This document shows, in pieces, positions 18,238 to 27,513 of a DNA stretch of 64,000 nucleotides. The notes below the pieces were generated by a model that saw nothing but the letters and a program-made list of their open reading frames with translations, ran no database searches and was not told where the DNA came from. Position 1 is the stretch's first letter; each line of letters opens with the position of its first letter. The translations under genes and the position numbers were made by a program. The stretch is from Pseudomonas sihuiensis. Its GTDB lineage: Bacteria; Pseudomonadota; Gammaproteobacteria; Pseudomonadales; Pseudomonadaceae. The stretch covers positions 3,410,001-3,474,000 of the forward strand of contig NZ_LT629797.1 in assembly GCF_900106015.1 (NCBI RefSeq), read 5' to 3'.

Positions 18238-20043
18238 TTAGAAGCCCAGAGCGAAGTGCTCTTCTTCCATCTCCATCAGGTTGCTGGCGCCCGACAGCAT
18301 GGCTTCGACATGCGTACGGGTGCGCGGCAGGATGCGCGCGAAGTAGAAGCGAGCGGTCTGCAGCTTGGCCTTGTAGAAAGCCTCGTCATCAGTACCGGCA
18401 GCCAGCTTCTCGGCAGCCAGACGCGCCATGTCGGCCCAGAAGTAGGCCAGGCAGGCGTAGCCGGAGTACATCAGGTAGTCCACGGAGGCGGCACCGACTT
18501 CCTCGCGATCTTTCATCGCGGCCATGCCGATCTTCATGGTGATGTCGCCCCACTCCTTGTTCAGCTTGGCCAGCGGCTCGACGAATTCCTTGACGGAATC
18601 GTTGCCCTCGTTGGCCTGGCAGAACTTGTGCACGATCTTGGTGAAGTTCTTCAGGGCGCCGCCCTGAGTCATCAGCACCTTGCGGCCCAGCAGGTCGAGC
18701 GCCTGAACGCCGGTGGTGCCTTCGTACATCATCGAGATGCGGCAGTCGCGCAGGTTCTGCTCCATGCCCCACTCGCTAATGAAGCCGTGGCCACCGTAGA
18801 TCTGCATGCCGTGGGAAGCGGCTTCGAAGCCCACTTCGGTCATGAAGGCCTTGGCGATCGGAGTCAGGAAAGCCAGCAGTTCGTCGGCGGCTTTCTTCTC
18901 TTCTTCGTTCTGGCTGTGCTGAACGATGTCCACCTGCTTGGCGGTGAAGTAGACCATGGCGCGGTTGCCTTCGGCGAACGCCTTCATGGTCAGCAGCATG
19001 CGGCGTACGTCCGGATGCACGATGATCGGATCAGCGGCTTTTTCCGGCGCTTTCGGGCCAGTCAGCGAACGCATCTGCAAACGCTCGCGAGCGTACTTGA
19101 TGCCACCCTGGAAGCCGACTTCGGCATGGGCCAGGCCTTGCAGCGCGGTACCCAGACGAGCGGTGTTCATGAAGGTGAACATGCAGTTCAGGCCTTTGTT
19201 GGCCGGGCCGATCAGGTAGCCGGTGGCGCCATCGAAGTTCATCACGCAGGTGGCGTTACCGTGGATGCCCATCTTGTGCTCGATGGAACCGCAGGAAACG
19301 GCGTTGCGCTCGCCTACGCCGCCTTCGGCATTGGGCAGGAACTTCGGCACGATGAACAGCGAGATACCTTTGGTACCGGCCGGTGCATCGGGCAGGCGGG
19401 CCAGAACGATATGGACGATGTTATCGGCCATGTCGTGCTCACCAGCGGAAATGAAGATCTTGGTGCCGGAAACCTTGTAGCTGCCGTCGGCCTGCGGTTC
19501 GGCCTTGGTGCGCAGCATGCCCAGGTCGGTGCCGCAATGCGGCTCGGTCAGGCACATGGTGCCGGTCCACTCGCCGGAAACCAGCTTGGTCAGGTAGGTG
19601 TGCTTCTGCTCGTCGGTACCGTGAGCACCGATGGTGTTCATCGCACCATGGCTCAGGCCCGGGTACATGCCCCAGGACCAGTTGGCCGAGCCGACCATCT
19701 CGCTGATGGCCAGACCGAGGGATTCCGGCAGACCCTGGCCGCCGTGCTCGACGTCATGCGCCAGGCTCGGCCAGCCGCCCTCGACGAACTGCTGATAGGC
19801 CTCTTTGAAGCCGGTCGGGGTTTTCACGCCGGATTCGCTCCAGGTGCAGCCCTCGGTGTCACCCACACGGTTCAGCGGCGACAGCACCTGCTCGCAGAAC
19901 TTGGCGCCTTCTTCGAGGATGGCGTCGACCATGTCCGGAGTGGCGTCCTGGCAGCCAGGCAGGCTCTGGTAGTGCGCTTCATAGCCCAGCAGCTCGTCAC
20001 GAACGAAACGAATGTCACGCAAGGGGGCCTTGTAGTCAGGCAT
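18238..20043 (-). CDS. Acyl-CoA dehydrogenase (paralogue of the gene at 14845)
   Basis: 601 residues from ATG at 20043. This start gives [17 protein letters not shown], matching the paralogue, and AGAGG precedes it; the longer ORF upstream is noncoding. Signatures are [51 protein letters not shown] and [10 protein letters not shown]. It is expected to oxidise acyl-CoA thioesters with electrons passed to ETF. The two paralogues share nearly the same layout and motifs, so one probably arose by duplication, later separated by the GGDEF gene. A terminator follows at 18178. Confidence 0.93.
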   Translation of the reverse strand: MPDYKAPLRDIRFVRDELLGYEAHYQSLPGCQDATPDMVDAILEEGAKFCEQVLSPLNRVGDTEGCTWSESGVKTPTGFKEAYQQFVEGGWPSLAHDVEHGGQGLPESLGLAISEMVGSANWSWGMYPGLSHGAMNTIGAHGTDEQKHTYLTKLVSGEWTGTMCLTEPHCGTDLGMLRTKAEPQADGSYKVSGTKIFISAGEHDMADNIVHIVLARLPDAPAGTKGISLFIVPKFLPNAEGGVGERNAVSCGSIEHKMGIHGNATCVMNFDGATGYLIGPANKGLNCMFTFMNTARLGTALQGLAHAEVGFQGGIKYARERLQMRSLTGPKAPEKAADPIIVHPDVRRMLLTMKAFAEGNRAMVYFTAKQVDIVQHSQNEEEKKAADELLAFLTPIAKAFMTEVGFEAASHGMQIYGGHGFISEWGMEQNLRDCRISMMYEGTTGVQALDLLGRKVLMTQGGALKNFTKIVHKFCQANEGNDSVKEFVEPLAKLNKEWGDITMKIGMAAMKDREEVGAASVDYLMYSGYACLAYFWADMARLAAEKLAAGTDDEAFYKAKLQTARFYFARILPRTRTHVEAMLSGASNLMEMEEEHFALGF

Positions 20044-20212
20044 AACGGTAAACCTCTGCGGTGGATTCCTAGTAGTTGGGGTGACCGTCTTGGCGGTCGC
20101 TCTCGGGATCACTCCCGGCTGCCTGGCCACGAGGCTGCGGCCGAAGCAATCAAACAGGCGTTTGAAACATACGTTTACGCCAACCCCTTGTCAAGCGCTG
20201 CCAATCGGCCGG

Positions 20213-20950
20213 CTACGCGACCAGATCGATGCGAGGCTCCGGCGCTGGCAACTCACCCAGACGCCGATACAGATCAAGATTAGGCGCTGGCGGCAAAGCC
20301 TGCTGCGACTGCTCGGCGGGCTGCTCATCCGCTTGTCTGGCTTCTTCACGTGCCTTGCGCTGCTCGACGGCGTTGGTGGCTTCCTCTCGGCGCTGCTCAG
20401 CCAGTTCGACGCGCGCCTGCGCCGCCTGCGCCTGAGCCAGAGCAGCTACACGCAGGTCCTGCGGGGAAGGTTCGATGGGCGCAAGTGCTGCGCGCAGGAC
20501 GATTTCCATCTTGCGCAACGTCGCTTCGGGATCATTGGGGATGGGAGCGGTATCGATGCTGACTTCGCCGGACACGGCGTAACGCTGCCCATCAGGGCCG
20601 CGCTTGAAGCTGTAGGTGGGCGCACCGGCGTATTGCCCACCAACGGCCGCGTGCGCCTGCTCGTGGGTGCGCACCTCGCGGTCACGTTGCACGAGATCGG
20701 CGATTTCCAGCTGCTGCTGGCGCTGCTCCTGGGGGCTTGGCTCGGCCTCGCCTGCAGGTGTCGATGAATTGGTATCGCGATCCGCCTCCTCTCGGCCGGA
20801 AGCAGCGGAGTCGGCCTGTTGCTCCTGTGGCGCGGCGACAGGCGCCTGGTCGGCACGGGCAATATCAGGGGAAACATCGGACGACAGCGGTCTCGCCGAA
20901 CTGGCGGACGGCGCGGAGAGGAAAGGTGGCAGGCTGCTGCCAATCTGCAT
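20213..20950 (-). CDS. SprA-related putative metalloprotease with HExxH-type motif
   Basis: 245 residues. The conserved core lies at 90-170: VRTHEQAHAAVGGQYAG contains HEQAH at 96-100, followed by PTYSFKRGPDGQRYAVSGEV and DPEATLRKMEIVLRAALAP. This matches the SprA-related family in which HExxH suggests a zinc protease. The first 75 residues are low-complexity and acidic, and residues 180-225 are a charged Ala/Glu/Gln helix, probably a coiled coil. No signal peptide is apparent. The next gene leftward-upstream (21005) is a flagellar rod-like miniature, 54 bp away. The biological role is not established. Confidence 0.8.
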   Translation of the reverse strand: MQIGSSLPPFLSAPSASSARPLSSDVSPDIARADQAPVAAPQEQQADSAASGREEADRDTNSSTPAGEAEPSPQEQRQQQLEIADLVQRDREVRTHEQAHAAVGGQYAGAPTYSFKRGPDGQRYAVSGEVSIDTAPIPNDPEATLRKMEIVLRAALAPIEPSPQDLRVAALAQAQAAQARVELAEQRREEATNAVEQRKAREEARQADEQPAEQSQQALPPAPNLDLYRRLGELPAPEPRIDLVA

Positions 20951-21004
20951 GAGCGCCCTCCTGCCCCGCCACTGGCCGCATCCGCGCGGCCGGGGTGAGA
21001 CAAC

Positions 21005-21304
21005 TTAAGCGCGGGTATCGATCAGGGTGCCTAGCACCTCGTCAGCCGTGTCGACGACACGCGCATTGGCGCGCACTTCGTTTTCACCGACACGCAGTGC
21101 GACGAGGCTTTCGGTCAGGTCGGGACGGCTACGCTCGGAAACCTGTGAGCTCGGGTTGACCTGATTCTGCGGCGGGGTCTGCGTGGTCTGCTGAGAAGGG
21201 TTGATGGTGTTGCTGGCGATATCACCGGCTGCCTGTTCGACACGACGTTGACCGGCCTGAATACCGTTCAAACCCGAATTGAATGCGTTGGCGGAGATTT
21301 CCAT
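21005..21304 (-). CDS. Miniature flagellar rod/hook-like protein
   Basis: 99 residues. The N-terminus (NAFNSGLNGIQAGQRRVEQAAGDIAS) resembles the first helix of flagellar basal-body rod and hook proteins, and the C-terminus (ESLVALRVGENEVRANARVVDTADEVLGTLID) resembles their last helix (quoted from about 64 on). In between is only a Gln/Pro/Thr-rich linker, so the usual central beta domain is missing. It is not a fragment of a nearby gene, since no flagellar genes are in the window. It may assemble with or mimic rod subunits. Annotation as FlgE or FlgC would be too specific. Confidence 0.7.
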   Translation of the reverse strand: MEISANAFNSGLNGIQAGQRRVEQAAGDIASNTINPSQQTTQTPPQNQVNPSSQVSERSRPDLTESLVALRVGENEVRANARVVDTADEVLGTLIDTRA

Positions 21305-21403
21305 CGGCAGCCCCCTGAGAGATATAGAACCTAATGACGAGTATTGAAGCAGAAAACGGCTAAAAAACGTACAGGCAAAAGGCTATGGTCACTTTACTGT
21401 TTA

Positions 21404-22090
21404 TTACCAGTCTGCCAACAACTCGAGATTGAGGTGCTGCGCCACCGCCGCGGCCGTCACTTTGCCCAGGTGCGGCACACGCCCCAGACACGGCGCTGGC
21501 AGCCGCTCGCTGAGGGTGGCGAGATTGTCTTCCAGGCGTGAGGTCTTCGGCTCGACGATATTGGCCACCCAGCCGGCCAGCCTGAGCCCGTCCCGCTCGA
21601 TGGCTTCGGCACTGAGCAATGCATGGTTGATGCAACCCAGGCGCACACCCACCACCAGAATCACCGGAATGCCCAGCGCCATCGCCAGGTCTGACAGGTT
21701 TTCCTCGCCGGCCAGCGGTACGCGCCAGCCGCCTGCGCCCTCCACCAGAGAGAAGTCCGCGCCCTTGGCCAGGATCGCCCGTACTGGCGGCAGCAGGCTG
21801 GCGACATCCAGTTTGACGCCCACTTCACGGGCCGCCAGGTGCGGGGCAATGGCCGGCTCGAAGGCCAGCGGGTTGACCTCTTCATAGCGCAGCGGCAACG
21901 AACACTGGGCGAGCAAGGCCAGCGCGTCGTCGTTGCGCAGCCCATCGGCGGTTCGCATGCAACCGGAAGCGACCGGCTTGGCCGCTGCGGTGCTCAGACC
22001 CTGCTGGCGCGCCGCATGGAGCAGGCCAGCGGCAATAGTGGTCTTGCCGATTTCGGTATCCGTTCCGGTGACGAAGTAGGCTTGGGTCAT
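21404..22090 (-). CDS. bioD: Dethiobiotin synthetase
   Basis: 228 residues. The P-loop GTDTEIGKTT is at 9-18, AAKPVASGC near 36 supplies the lysine, and LVEGAGGWRVPL near 115 is the third family motif. It closes the ureido ring of 7,8-diaminopelargonate with CO2 and ATP. It is the last gene of the leftward bioB-F-H-C-D operon, separated from bioC by about 60 bp that hold a REP-like palindrome. Confidence 0.97.
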   Translation of the reverse strand: MTQAYFVTGTDTEIGKTTIAAGLLHAARQQGLSTAAAKPVASGCMRTADGLRNDDALALLAQCSLPLRYEEVNPLAFEPAIAPHLAAREVGVKLDVASLLPPVRAILAKGADFSLVEGAGGWRVPLAGEENLSDLAMALGIPVILVVGVRLGCINHALLSAEAIERDGLRLAGWVANIVEPKTSRLEDNLATLSERLPAPCLGRVPHLGKVTAAAVAQHLNLELLADW

Positions 22091-22100
22091 CTGATCTTCC

Positions 22101-22155
22101 CGTAGGAGCGAGCTCTGCTCGCGAAGCGTGTTGGCGAGCGAGGCTCGCGCCTATG
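22101..22155. repeat. REP-like palindrome pair between bioC and bioD
   Basis: GTAGGAGCGAGCTCTGCTCGCGAAGC followed by an inverted GCGAGCGAGGCTCGCGCCTATG. A related pair lies between bioF and bioB. Confidence 0.6.
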
Positions 22156-23011
22156 AAGGTTTCTGCAGCACGCCGTACACCACCTGATAGGTCGCCGGCA
22201 GCCCTTGAGGCAGGCGAAAACACTCGTAAGCCTCGATCAGCGCACGAATGCGTGAGCGCCCGGTCAATCCGCCCGGTCGCCCCGGATTGAGGTTGTGCGC
22301 GCCGAGGTCCTTGAGTGAGGTGGTCAGGCTGCGCAGATCCGCGAAGTGCAGCACCTCGGCCTGACGCTGTAGCGTCAGCGGCTGTAGGCCGCTTGCCGCG
22401 CACAGCTGCTGGTAATCCTCGAAGCGGCGAAAACGATTGACGTGGACGAAACCATCGACCGCCAGCCAACTGTCACGCAGCTCCTGCAGGGTACCGACGC
22501 ACAGGCTGGAGAACGCCAGCACACCACCGGGGTGCAACACCCGCTGCGCTTCGCTCAGCACGCGCGGGAAGTCAGCGCACCATTGCAGCGCCAGGCTGGA
22601 GAACAACAGCTCGACGTTGTCGCTCTGCAGCGGCAGAGCCTCGGCATCGCCAGCGATGAAATGTGCAGCACCGCCCTGCGGGCGGGCGTGGCGAAGCATG
22701 CCCTCGGCGATATCCACAGCCAGCCCTTCGCCTTGTGCAAAACGCTCGGCCAGGGCTCGGGTGAAATAGCCCGTGCCGCAGCCCAGGTCCAGCCAACGAC
22801 GTGGCCGCAGCGAGGTCGGCAACCGCGCCAACAGTTGGGTGCCGACGTTGCGCTGCAGCTCGGCCACTGCATCGTAACTTTCCGCCGCGCGGGAAAAGGA
22901 CGCCGCGACCTGACGTTTGTCCGGCAACGCCGCATCACCGTAGGGTGCATCGTGCGCACCAAGGGATTGGTAAAGCGGGTCCGTACCACGTACCCCACGC
23001 AGCTCAGACAT
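22151..23011 (-). CDS. bioC: Malonyl-ACP O-methyltransferase
   Basis: 286 residues. [20 protein letters not shown] at about 29-48 is the BioC start signature, and [18 protein letters not shown] is the SAM-binding motif. It methylates malonyl-ACP to begin pimeloyl synthesis on the fatty acid machinery. About 28 residues precede the conserved start, slightly longer than usual, so an internal start is possible. It overlaps bioH by 8 nt, which supports the annotated ATG. Confidence 0.95.
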   Translation of the reverse strand: MSELRGVRGTDPLYQSLGAHDAPYGDAALPDKRQVAASFSRAAESYDAVAELQRNVGTQLLARLPTSLRPRRWLDLGCGTGYFTRALAERFAQGEGLAVDIAEGMLRHARPQGGAAHFIAGDAEALPLQSDNVELLFSSLALQWCADFPRVLSEAQRVLHPGGVLAFSSLCVGTLQELRDSWLAVDGFVHVNRFRRFEDYQQLCAASGLQPLTLQRQAEVLHFADLRSLTTSLKDLGAHNLNPGRPGGLTGRSRIRALIEAYECFRLPQGLPATYQVVYGVLQKPS

Positions 23012-23726
23012 CGTTGGCCTCGCAGATGAAATCGAGCATCAAGGCCGCCAGAGCATCCGCCTGGTCAAGTACGAAGGCGTGACCACAGTCTTCCAGCACG
23101 TCCACCTCACCCGTTGGCAGCAGCGCCAGCAGCGCGTCACCGGCCGCCGCCGGCACCAGAGCGTCCTGCTCGGCCAGCAGGTGCAATTGCGGCCCGGTGA
23201 AAGCCGCCAGCGCCGCGCGATTGTCGAGAGTCGCCAGCAAGCGCAGCCCGGCCAGCAAGGATGGCTCGTCGCTGGACGCCAGATGGTTCTGCAGCTGTCG
23301 TGACAGACCGCGCGTGTCGGCGCAGCCTTGGGCACAGAGCATGGCGAAGCGTTTGAGCGTAGCGCCGGCGCTCTCCTGGCAACCCTCATAGAAGGCTGCG
23401 TAGGTCTGCGCTGGCATTGCCGTCGGCCAGGCAGCGCTGGCGACGAAACAGGCGTTACTGACCAGGGTGATCAGGCCACGGCAACGCTCGCCACGACGTG
23501 CCGCCAGGGCAGCGGCCAACATGCCGCCGAGCGACCAGCCGGCCAGCCAGCAATCATGTGGCAAACGCGTATCCAGCTCGTCGAGCCAATCGGCCGCTGC
23601 CGCACTGCTCAGGCGCGGCAAGGCCGACACCTGCACCTGCATATCGCCACCCAGCGCCTTGGCCAGCGGCTGCAGCAAGGCGCCGTCCAGGCCCCAGCCC
23701 GGCAATAGAATCAGCGTCTCACGCAT
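23004..23726 (-). CDS. bioH: Pimeloyl-ACP methyl ester esterase
   Basis: 240 residues from ATG at 23726 ([20 protein letters not shown]). The nucleophile elbow is GWSLGGMLA, and the C-terminal His is in [10 protein letters not shown]. It hydrolyses pimeloyl-ACP methyl ester, ending chain elongation. The start is chosen because the family begins here and it overlaps the bioF stop by 8 nt; the upstream ORF extension runs inside bioF. Confidence 0.95.
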   Translation of the reverse strand: MRETLILLPGWGLDGALLQPLAKALGGDMQVQVSALPRLSSAAAADWLDELDTRLPHDCWLAGWSLGGMLAAALAARRGERCRGLITLVSNACFVASAAWPTAMPAQTYAAFYEGCQESAGATLKRFAMLCAQGCADTRGLSRQLQNHLASSDEPSLLAGLRLLATLDNRAALAAFTGPQLHLLAEQDALVPAAAGDALLALLPTGEVDVLEDCGHAFVLDQADALAALMLDFICEANDV

Positions 23727-24888
23727 CGGTCTGCACCTGCGGCCAGCACTCGGCAAGCGCTTCGAGCAGCAGCTCGAGCTGCGCATCGCTGTGCGCAGCG
23801 GACAGCGTCACGCGCAAGCGGGCACTACCAGCAGGCACGGTCGGCGGGCGGATGGCGCCCACCAGCAGGCCGCGATCCTTGAGCAGGGACGAGAGTTTCA
23901 GCGCCCGCGCGCTGTCGCCCACCAGAATCGGCTGAATCGGCGTGGGGCTGTCCATCAGGCTCAGGCCGATTTCGGCAGCGCCCTGACGAAAGCGTGCGAT
24001 CAGTCGGTTCAGATGCTCCCGACGCCAGTGTTCACTGCGCAGCAGCTCCAGGCTCTGCAGCGTGGCGCAGGCCACCGCTGGCGGCTGACTGGTGGTGTAG
24101 ATGTAGGGGCGAGCGAACTGGATCAGGGTCTCGATCAGTTCCTCGCTGCCGGCAACGAAGGCGCCGGCGGTACCAAATGCCTTGCCCAGCGTACCGACCA
24201 GCACCTGCACGTCATCCTGGCCCAGACCGAAGTGCTCGACGATACCGCCGCCGGTAGCGCCCAGCGGGCCGAAGCCATGGGCGTCGTCGACCATCACCCA
24301 GGCCTGCGTGGCGCGCGCCTCGGCACACAATGCCGGTAGATCGGCCAGATCGCCGTCCATGCTGAACACGCCATCGGTGACCACCAGACAGTTGCCCGTA
24401 GCCTTGCGCAGGCGGTTGGCCAGGCTCACCGCATCGTTGTGCAGGTAGCGAGAAAAACGCGCGCCGCAGAGCAGGCCGGCATCGAGTAGCGAGGCGTGAT
24501 TGAGACGGTCCTGCAGCACGCTGTCGCCCTGCCCGAGCAAGGCAGTGACGACCGCCAGGTTGGCCATGTAGCCGGTGGAGAACAGCAACGCACGCGGCCT
24601 GCCGGTGAACTCGGCCAGTGCTTCTTCAAGTTCATGGTGCGGCGTGCTGTGGCCGATAACCAGATGCGAAGCGCCGCCACCGACGCCCCATTTTTCCGCG
24701 CCGTGCTGCATGGCGCGGATCACTTCGGGGTGGTTGGCCAGGCCGAGATAGTCGTTGGAACAGAAGGCCAGCAGCTCCTGATCGTCCGCGCGCACCTGCG
24801 GCCCCTGCGGGGTCTGCAACAGCGGGCGTTGGCGGAACAGATCGGCGGCCTGACGCTCGGCCAGGCGCGTAGCAAGATCGAAGCTCAT
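23719..24888 (-). CDS. bioF: 8-amino-7-oxononanoate synthase
   Basis: 390 residues of the PLP-dependent alpha-oxoamine synthase family. [17 protein letters not shown] is near 40, [16 protein letters not shown] near 200 and the PLP lysine in [17 protein letters not shown] near 232. It condenses pimeloyl-ACP with alanine. ATG at 24888 gives the standard start ([19 protein letters not shown]). It overlaps bioH by 8 nt and follows bioB after an 87-bp gap with a REP-like pair. Confidence 0.97.
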   Translation of the reverse strand: MSFDLATRLAERQAADLFRQRPLLQTPQGPQVRADDQELLAFCSNDYLGLANHPEVIRAMQHGAEKWGVGGGASHLVIGHSTPHHELEEALAEFTGRPRALLFSTGYMANLAVVTALLGQGDSVLQDRLNHASLLDAGLLCGARFSRYLHNDAVSLANRLRKATGNCLVVTDGVFSMDGDLADLPALCAEARATQAWVMVDDAHGFGPLGATGGGIVEHFGLGQDDVQVLVGTLGKAFGTAGAFVAGSEELIETLIQFARPYIYTTSQPPAVACATLQSLELLRSEHWRREHLNRLIARFRQGAAEIGLSLMDSPTPIQPILVGDSARALKLSSLLKDRGLLVGAIRPPTVPAGSARLRVTLSAAHSDAQLELLLEALAECWPQVQTDA

Positions 24889-24899
24889 GCACGTTTTCC

Positions 24900-24965
24900 G
24901 TAGAAGCGAGCGTCGCGAGCGAAAACCAGGACAGGAGGTCATTCGCGAGCAGAGCTCGCTCCTAC
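24900..24965. repeat. REP-like palindrome pair between bioB and bioF
   Basis: GTAGAAGCGAGCGTCGCGAGCGAA faces an inverted TTCGCGAGCAGAGCTCGCTCCTAC. In a polycistronic transcript it could fold and alter bioB versus bioF stability. Confidence 0.6.
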
Positions 24966-24975
24966 ATAAAAGGAA

Positions 24976-26034
24976 TCAGGCCGACGCGGCGTTGTAGAAC
25001 AGCTTGGAATCGCGCTGCTCGACCAGCGCCTGCTCGATGGCCGCCTGGTGCACCTCATCGGCATGCTCTTCGCGCTCTTCGGGTTTGATGCCAAGACGCT
25101 TGAACAGGGCCATGTCCTTGTCCGCCTGCGGGTTGGCGGTGGTCAGCAGCTTCTCGCCGTAGAAAATCGAGTTGGCGCCCGCCATGAAGGCCAGGGCCTG
25201 CATCTGCTCGTTCATCGCCTCGCGGCCGGCAGACAGGCGCACGTGGGACCTGGGCATCATGATCCGCGCCACGGCCAAAGTGCGGATGAAGTCGAACGGG
25301 TCGACGTCCTTCTCCTCGGCCAGCGGCGTGCCCTTGACCTTGACCAGCATGTTGATCGGCACGCTTTCCGGGTGCTCCGGCAGATTCGCCAGCTGGATCA
25401 GCAACCCGGCGCGGTCATCCACCGACTCACCCATACCGAGGATGCCGCCGGAGCAGATCTTCATCCCCGCCTCGCGCACGTAGGCCAGGGTCTGCAGGCG
25501 CTCACCGTAGGTGCGTGTAGTGATGATGCTGCCGTAGAACTCCGGTGAGGTGTCGAGATTGTGGTTGTAGTAATCCAGGCCTGCGTCAGCCAGCGCCTGG
25601 GTCTGCTCCTGATCGAGGCGACCAAGGGTCATGCAGGTTTCCAGGCCGAGCTTCTTCACGCCCTTTACCATTTCCAGCACGTAAGGCATGTCCTTGGCGG
25701 ACGGATGCTTCCAGGCCGCACCCATGCAGAAACGCGTGGAGCCGATGGCCTTGGCCTCAGCGGCAGCCTCCAGCACCTTCTGCACTTCCATCAGCTTTTC
25801 CTTGTCCAGGCCGGTGTTGTAGTGGCCGGACTGCGGGCAGTACTTGCAGTCTTCCGGGCAGGCGCCGGTCTTGATCGACAGCAGGGTCGAGACCTGCACG
25901 CGGTTCGGGTCGAAGTGCTGGCGATGGATGCTCTGCGCCTGGAACAGCAGGTCGTTGAACGGCTGCTCGAACAGCGCGCGAACCTCGGCGAGGCTCCAGT
26001 CGTGGCGGGTGGTGATTGCAGCGGTTGCGCTCAT
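24976..26034 (-). CDS. bioB: Biotin synthase
   Basis: 352 residues from ATG at 26034. The radical-SAM cluster motif CPEDCKYC is near 60, followed by [12 protein letters not shown]. Other family segments are [28 protein letters not shown] and the Arg ligand of the [2Fe-2S] cluster in [10 protein letters not shown]. It inserts sulfur into dethiobiotin. First gene of the bioBFHCD operon. A strong promoter overlapping a BirA-type operator lies about 70-120 bp upstream. Confidence 0.98.
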   Translation of the reverse strand: MSATAAITTRHDWSLAEVRALFEQPFNDLLFQAQSIHRQHFDPNRVQVSTLLSIKTGACPEDCKYCPQSGHYNTGLDKEKLMEVQKVLEAAAEAKAIGSTRFCMGAAWKHPSAKDMPYVLEMVKGVKKLGLETCMTLGRLDQEQTQALADAGLDYYNHNLDTSPEFYGSIITTRTYGERLQTLAYVREAGMKICSGGILGMGESVDDRAGLLIQLANLPEHPESVPINMLVKVKGTPLAEEKDVDPFDFIRTLAVARIMMPRSHVRLSAGREAMNEQMQALAFMAGANSIFYGEKLLTTANPQADKDMALFKRLGIKPEEREEHADEVHQAAIEQALVEQRDSKLFYNAASA

Positions 26035-26101
26035 CTGAGAAGTCCTTCGACGCTTGGTGGCATCTGTTGTCAGGCCCACACGGGGCATTCAGGCTTTGGC
26101 C

Positions 26102-26129
26102 ATCATAAGTGGCGATTGGATGCTGTCAA
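26102..26129 (-). promoter_or_regulatory. Sigma-70 promoter of the bio operon
   Basis: On the minus strand TTGACA (26124-26129) and TATGAT (26102-26107) are 16 bp apart. Both hexamers are near consensus, and the promoter reads toward bioB. Confidence 0.75.
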
Positions 26130-26153
26130 CCACAACAAAGACACAGGTTTACA
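26124..26153. promoter_or_regulatory. BirA-type biotin operator
   Basis: TGTCAACC-N14-GGTTTACA matches the TTGTAAACC-spacer-GGTTTACAA pattern of BirA operators. One half overlaps the -35 hexamer of the bio promoter, so biotinyl-AMP-loaded BirA would block transcription. Confidence 0.75.
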
Positions 26154-26209
26154 TATGATCAATTATTGACCAATAGAACTTATGTCATGGCACAAGGCCA
26201 AATGCTTAC

Positions 26210-26349
26210 CAGGCCGTTGAAAAACGTAGGCGAGGCAGCCAGTGCAAGGCAAAAACAGGCGAAAAAGCGGAGTTTACGAACTGTAAATGAGCATTTTGAG
26301 CCTGTTTTTAACGCAGCAATGGCAACGCAGGTAGTTTTTCAACAGCCTG
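26210..26349. mobile_element. MITE-like element, copy 1 (140 bp, CAGGC-GTTGAAAAAC termini)
   Basis: The ends read CAGGCCGTTGAAAAACGTA and, inverted, CAGGCTGTTGAAAAACTAC. TTAC flanks both sides (26206-26209 and 26350-26353), consistent with a target duplication. The core shares long identical stretches with the element at 45268-45407. No ORF or transposase is inside. It ends 25 bp before the small membrane protein start. Confidence 0.75.
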
Positions 26350-26374
26350 TTACCCCTCCAACAGGATGTTCTGC

Positions 26375-26668
26375 ATGCAAGTAGAAGGTTTTTTCGAAGG
26401 ACTCGGCGAAGCGCTGGGCCGTGCCATCCGTTTCATCGTCGATATGCTGTCCGGCGTGCTGGGCGCCATGGCCGACGCCATCGACGACTTTCTCCAGGGT
26501 ATGGCCAGGGCCATTGGCATGGACGTGTCGATTTTCAGCATCATCCTGCTGATCATCGGCCTGCTGTTTCTGTTCAGCGGCGCTCGTTCACTGTTGCGCG
26601 GCTCGATCATCGGCGGGGTGATCTGGCTGTTTCTCGGTCTGATCGTAATGGGCTGGCTCATCCGCTGA
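26375..26668 (+). CDS. Small conserved membrane protein of unknown function
   Basis: 97 residues from ATG at 26375, chosen because AGGA lies 8 nt before it. The first 45 residues are amphipathic (FFEGLGEALGRAIRFIVDML). Two membrane segments follow: IFSIILLIIGLLFLFSG and IIGGVIWLFLGLIVMGWLI, separated by an Arg-containing loop. A MITE-like element ends 25 bp upstream, so the native promoter may have been displaced. The comF gene follows 43 bp downstream on the same strand. No function is recognised. Confidence 0.75.
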   Translation: MQVEGFFEGLGEALGRAIRFIVDMLSGVLGAMADAIDDFLQGMARAIGMDVSIFSIILLIIGLLFLFSGARSLLRGSIIGGVIWLFLGLIVMGWLIR

Positions 26669-26711
26669 CGCTGACTAAACTTCAGGCACCACTGCTCATG
26701 GACGAGCCGCC

Positions 26712-27452
26712 ATGCCTCCGTTTGACCTCACCGTTCTGCAACGCCTTGCCTGGTTACGCCAACGGCGCCATTGCCAGCTCTGCGACGAAACCACCGATCA
26801 CCCCACGCACAGCATCTGCACGGCTTGCGAATCCGAACTGCCCTGGCTCGGGGCGCAATGTCAGATCTGTGCGGTGCCATTGCCGGCACACGGCATGATC
26901 TGCGGCGCCTGCCAGAACAAGCCGCCGAGTTTCAGCCGTGTGGAAGCGCCCTGGCGCTATGCCTTTCCCGTCGACAACCTGATCACCCGTTTCAAGCACC
27001 AGGCGCAATGGCCGCACGGTCGTCTGCTCGCCGAACTGCTGGCTGAACACCTTAGCCATGCCTATGACGAAGGCCTGCCACGACCACAGGCGCTGCTGCC
27101 AGTGCCGCTGGCCCGCAAGCGTCAGCGACGACGCGGCTTCAATCAGGCACAGATGCTCGCCGACTGGCTGGGCGCCAGCCTCCACCTGCCGGTGCAACAT
27201 GAATGGCTCCAGCGCCGCGTCGATACACCCGCCCAGCAAGGGCTGGATGCCGCAACGCGCAAGCGCAATCTGCGTCAGGCCTTCAGCCTGGAACTGCAAG
27301 CCAAGGTCGCCGGCGCTCACCTGGCGCTGGTCGACGACGTGCTCACCACCGGCGCCACGGCGGGCGTGCTCGCCCACCTGCTGCGTCGCGCCGGCGCCCT
27401 ACGCGTCGATGTGTATTGCCTGGCACGCACGCCACGACCGGGCGATGGCTGA
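26712..27452 (+). CDS. ComF-family phosphoribosyltransferase-like protein
   Basis: 246 residues. An N-terminal zinc-ribbon-like region carries paired cysteines (CQLCDE, CTACESE, CQICAVP, CGACQNKP). The C-terminal type I phosphoribosyltransferase domain has the PRPP loop LALVDDVLTTGATAG near 207 and the conserved KRQRRRGFNQAQ. ComF proteins support DNA uptake or processing in competent bacteria. The gene lies between biotin synthesis and a modE-like gene, as in several pseudomonads. Confidence 0.92.
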   Translation: MPPFDLTVLQRLAWLRQRRHCQLCDETTDHPTHSICTACESELPWLGAQCQICAVPLPAHGMICGACQNKPPSFSRVEAPWRYAFPVDNLITRFKHQAQWPHGRLLAELLAEHLSHAYDEGLPRPQALLPVPLARKRQRRRGFNQAQMLADWLGASLHLPVQHEWLQRRVDTPAQQGLDAATRKRNLRQAFSLELQAKVAGAHLALVDDVLTTGATAGVLAHLLRRAGALRVDVYCLARTPRPGDG

Positions 27453-27513
27453 CTTGACGCGCCAGGCGCAGTCACGCACCTTGCCCGACATTCTCCCTGG
27501 CCACGCCTGAACC

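Larger units (their letters stand above)
26035..26374. other. 340-bp intergenic region: bio promoter/operator and a MITE-like element
   Basis: The left half holds the leftward bioB promoter and BirA-type operator (26102-26153). The right part is the MITE-like copy 1 (26210-26349) ending 25 bp before the small membrane protein gene. No gene is seen. Confidence 0.7.

Noticed and set aside
26210..26349. Insertion sequence remnant with transposase
   Set aside because: The 140-bp element has no ORF of useful length and no similarity to a transposase is visible; it is better described as a MITE-like element.
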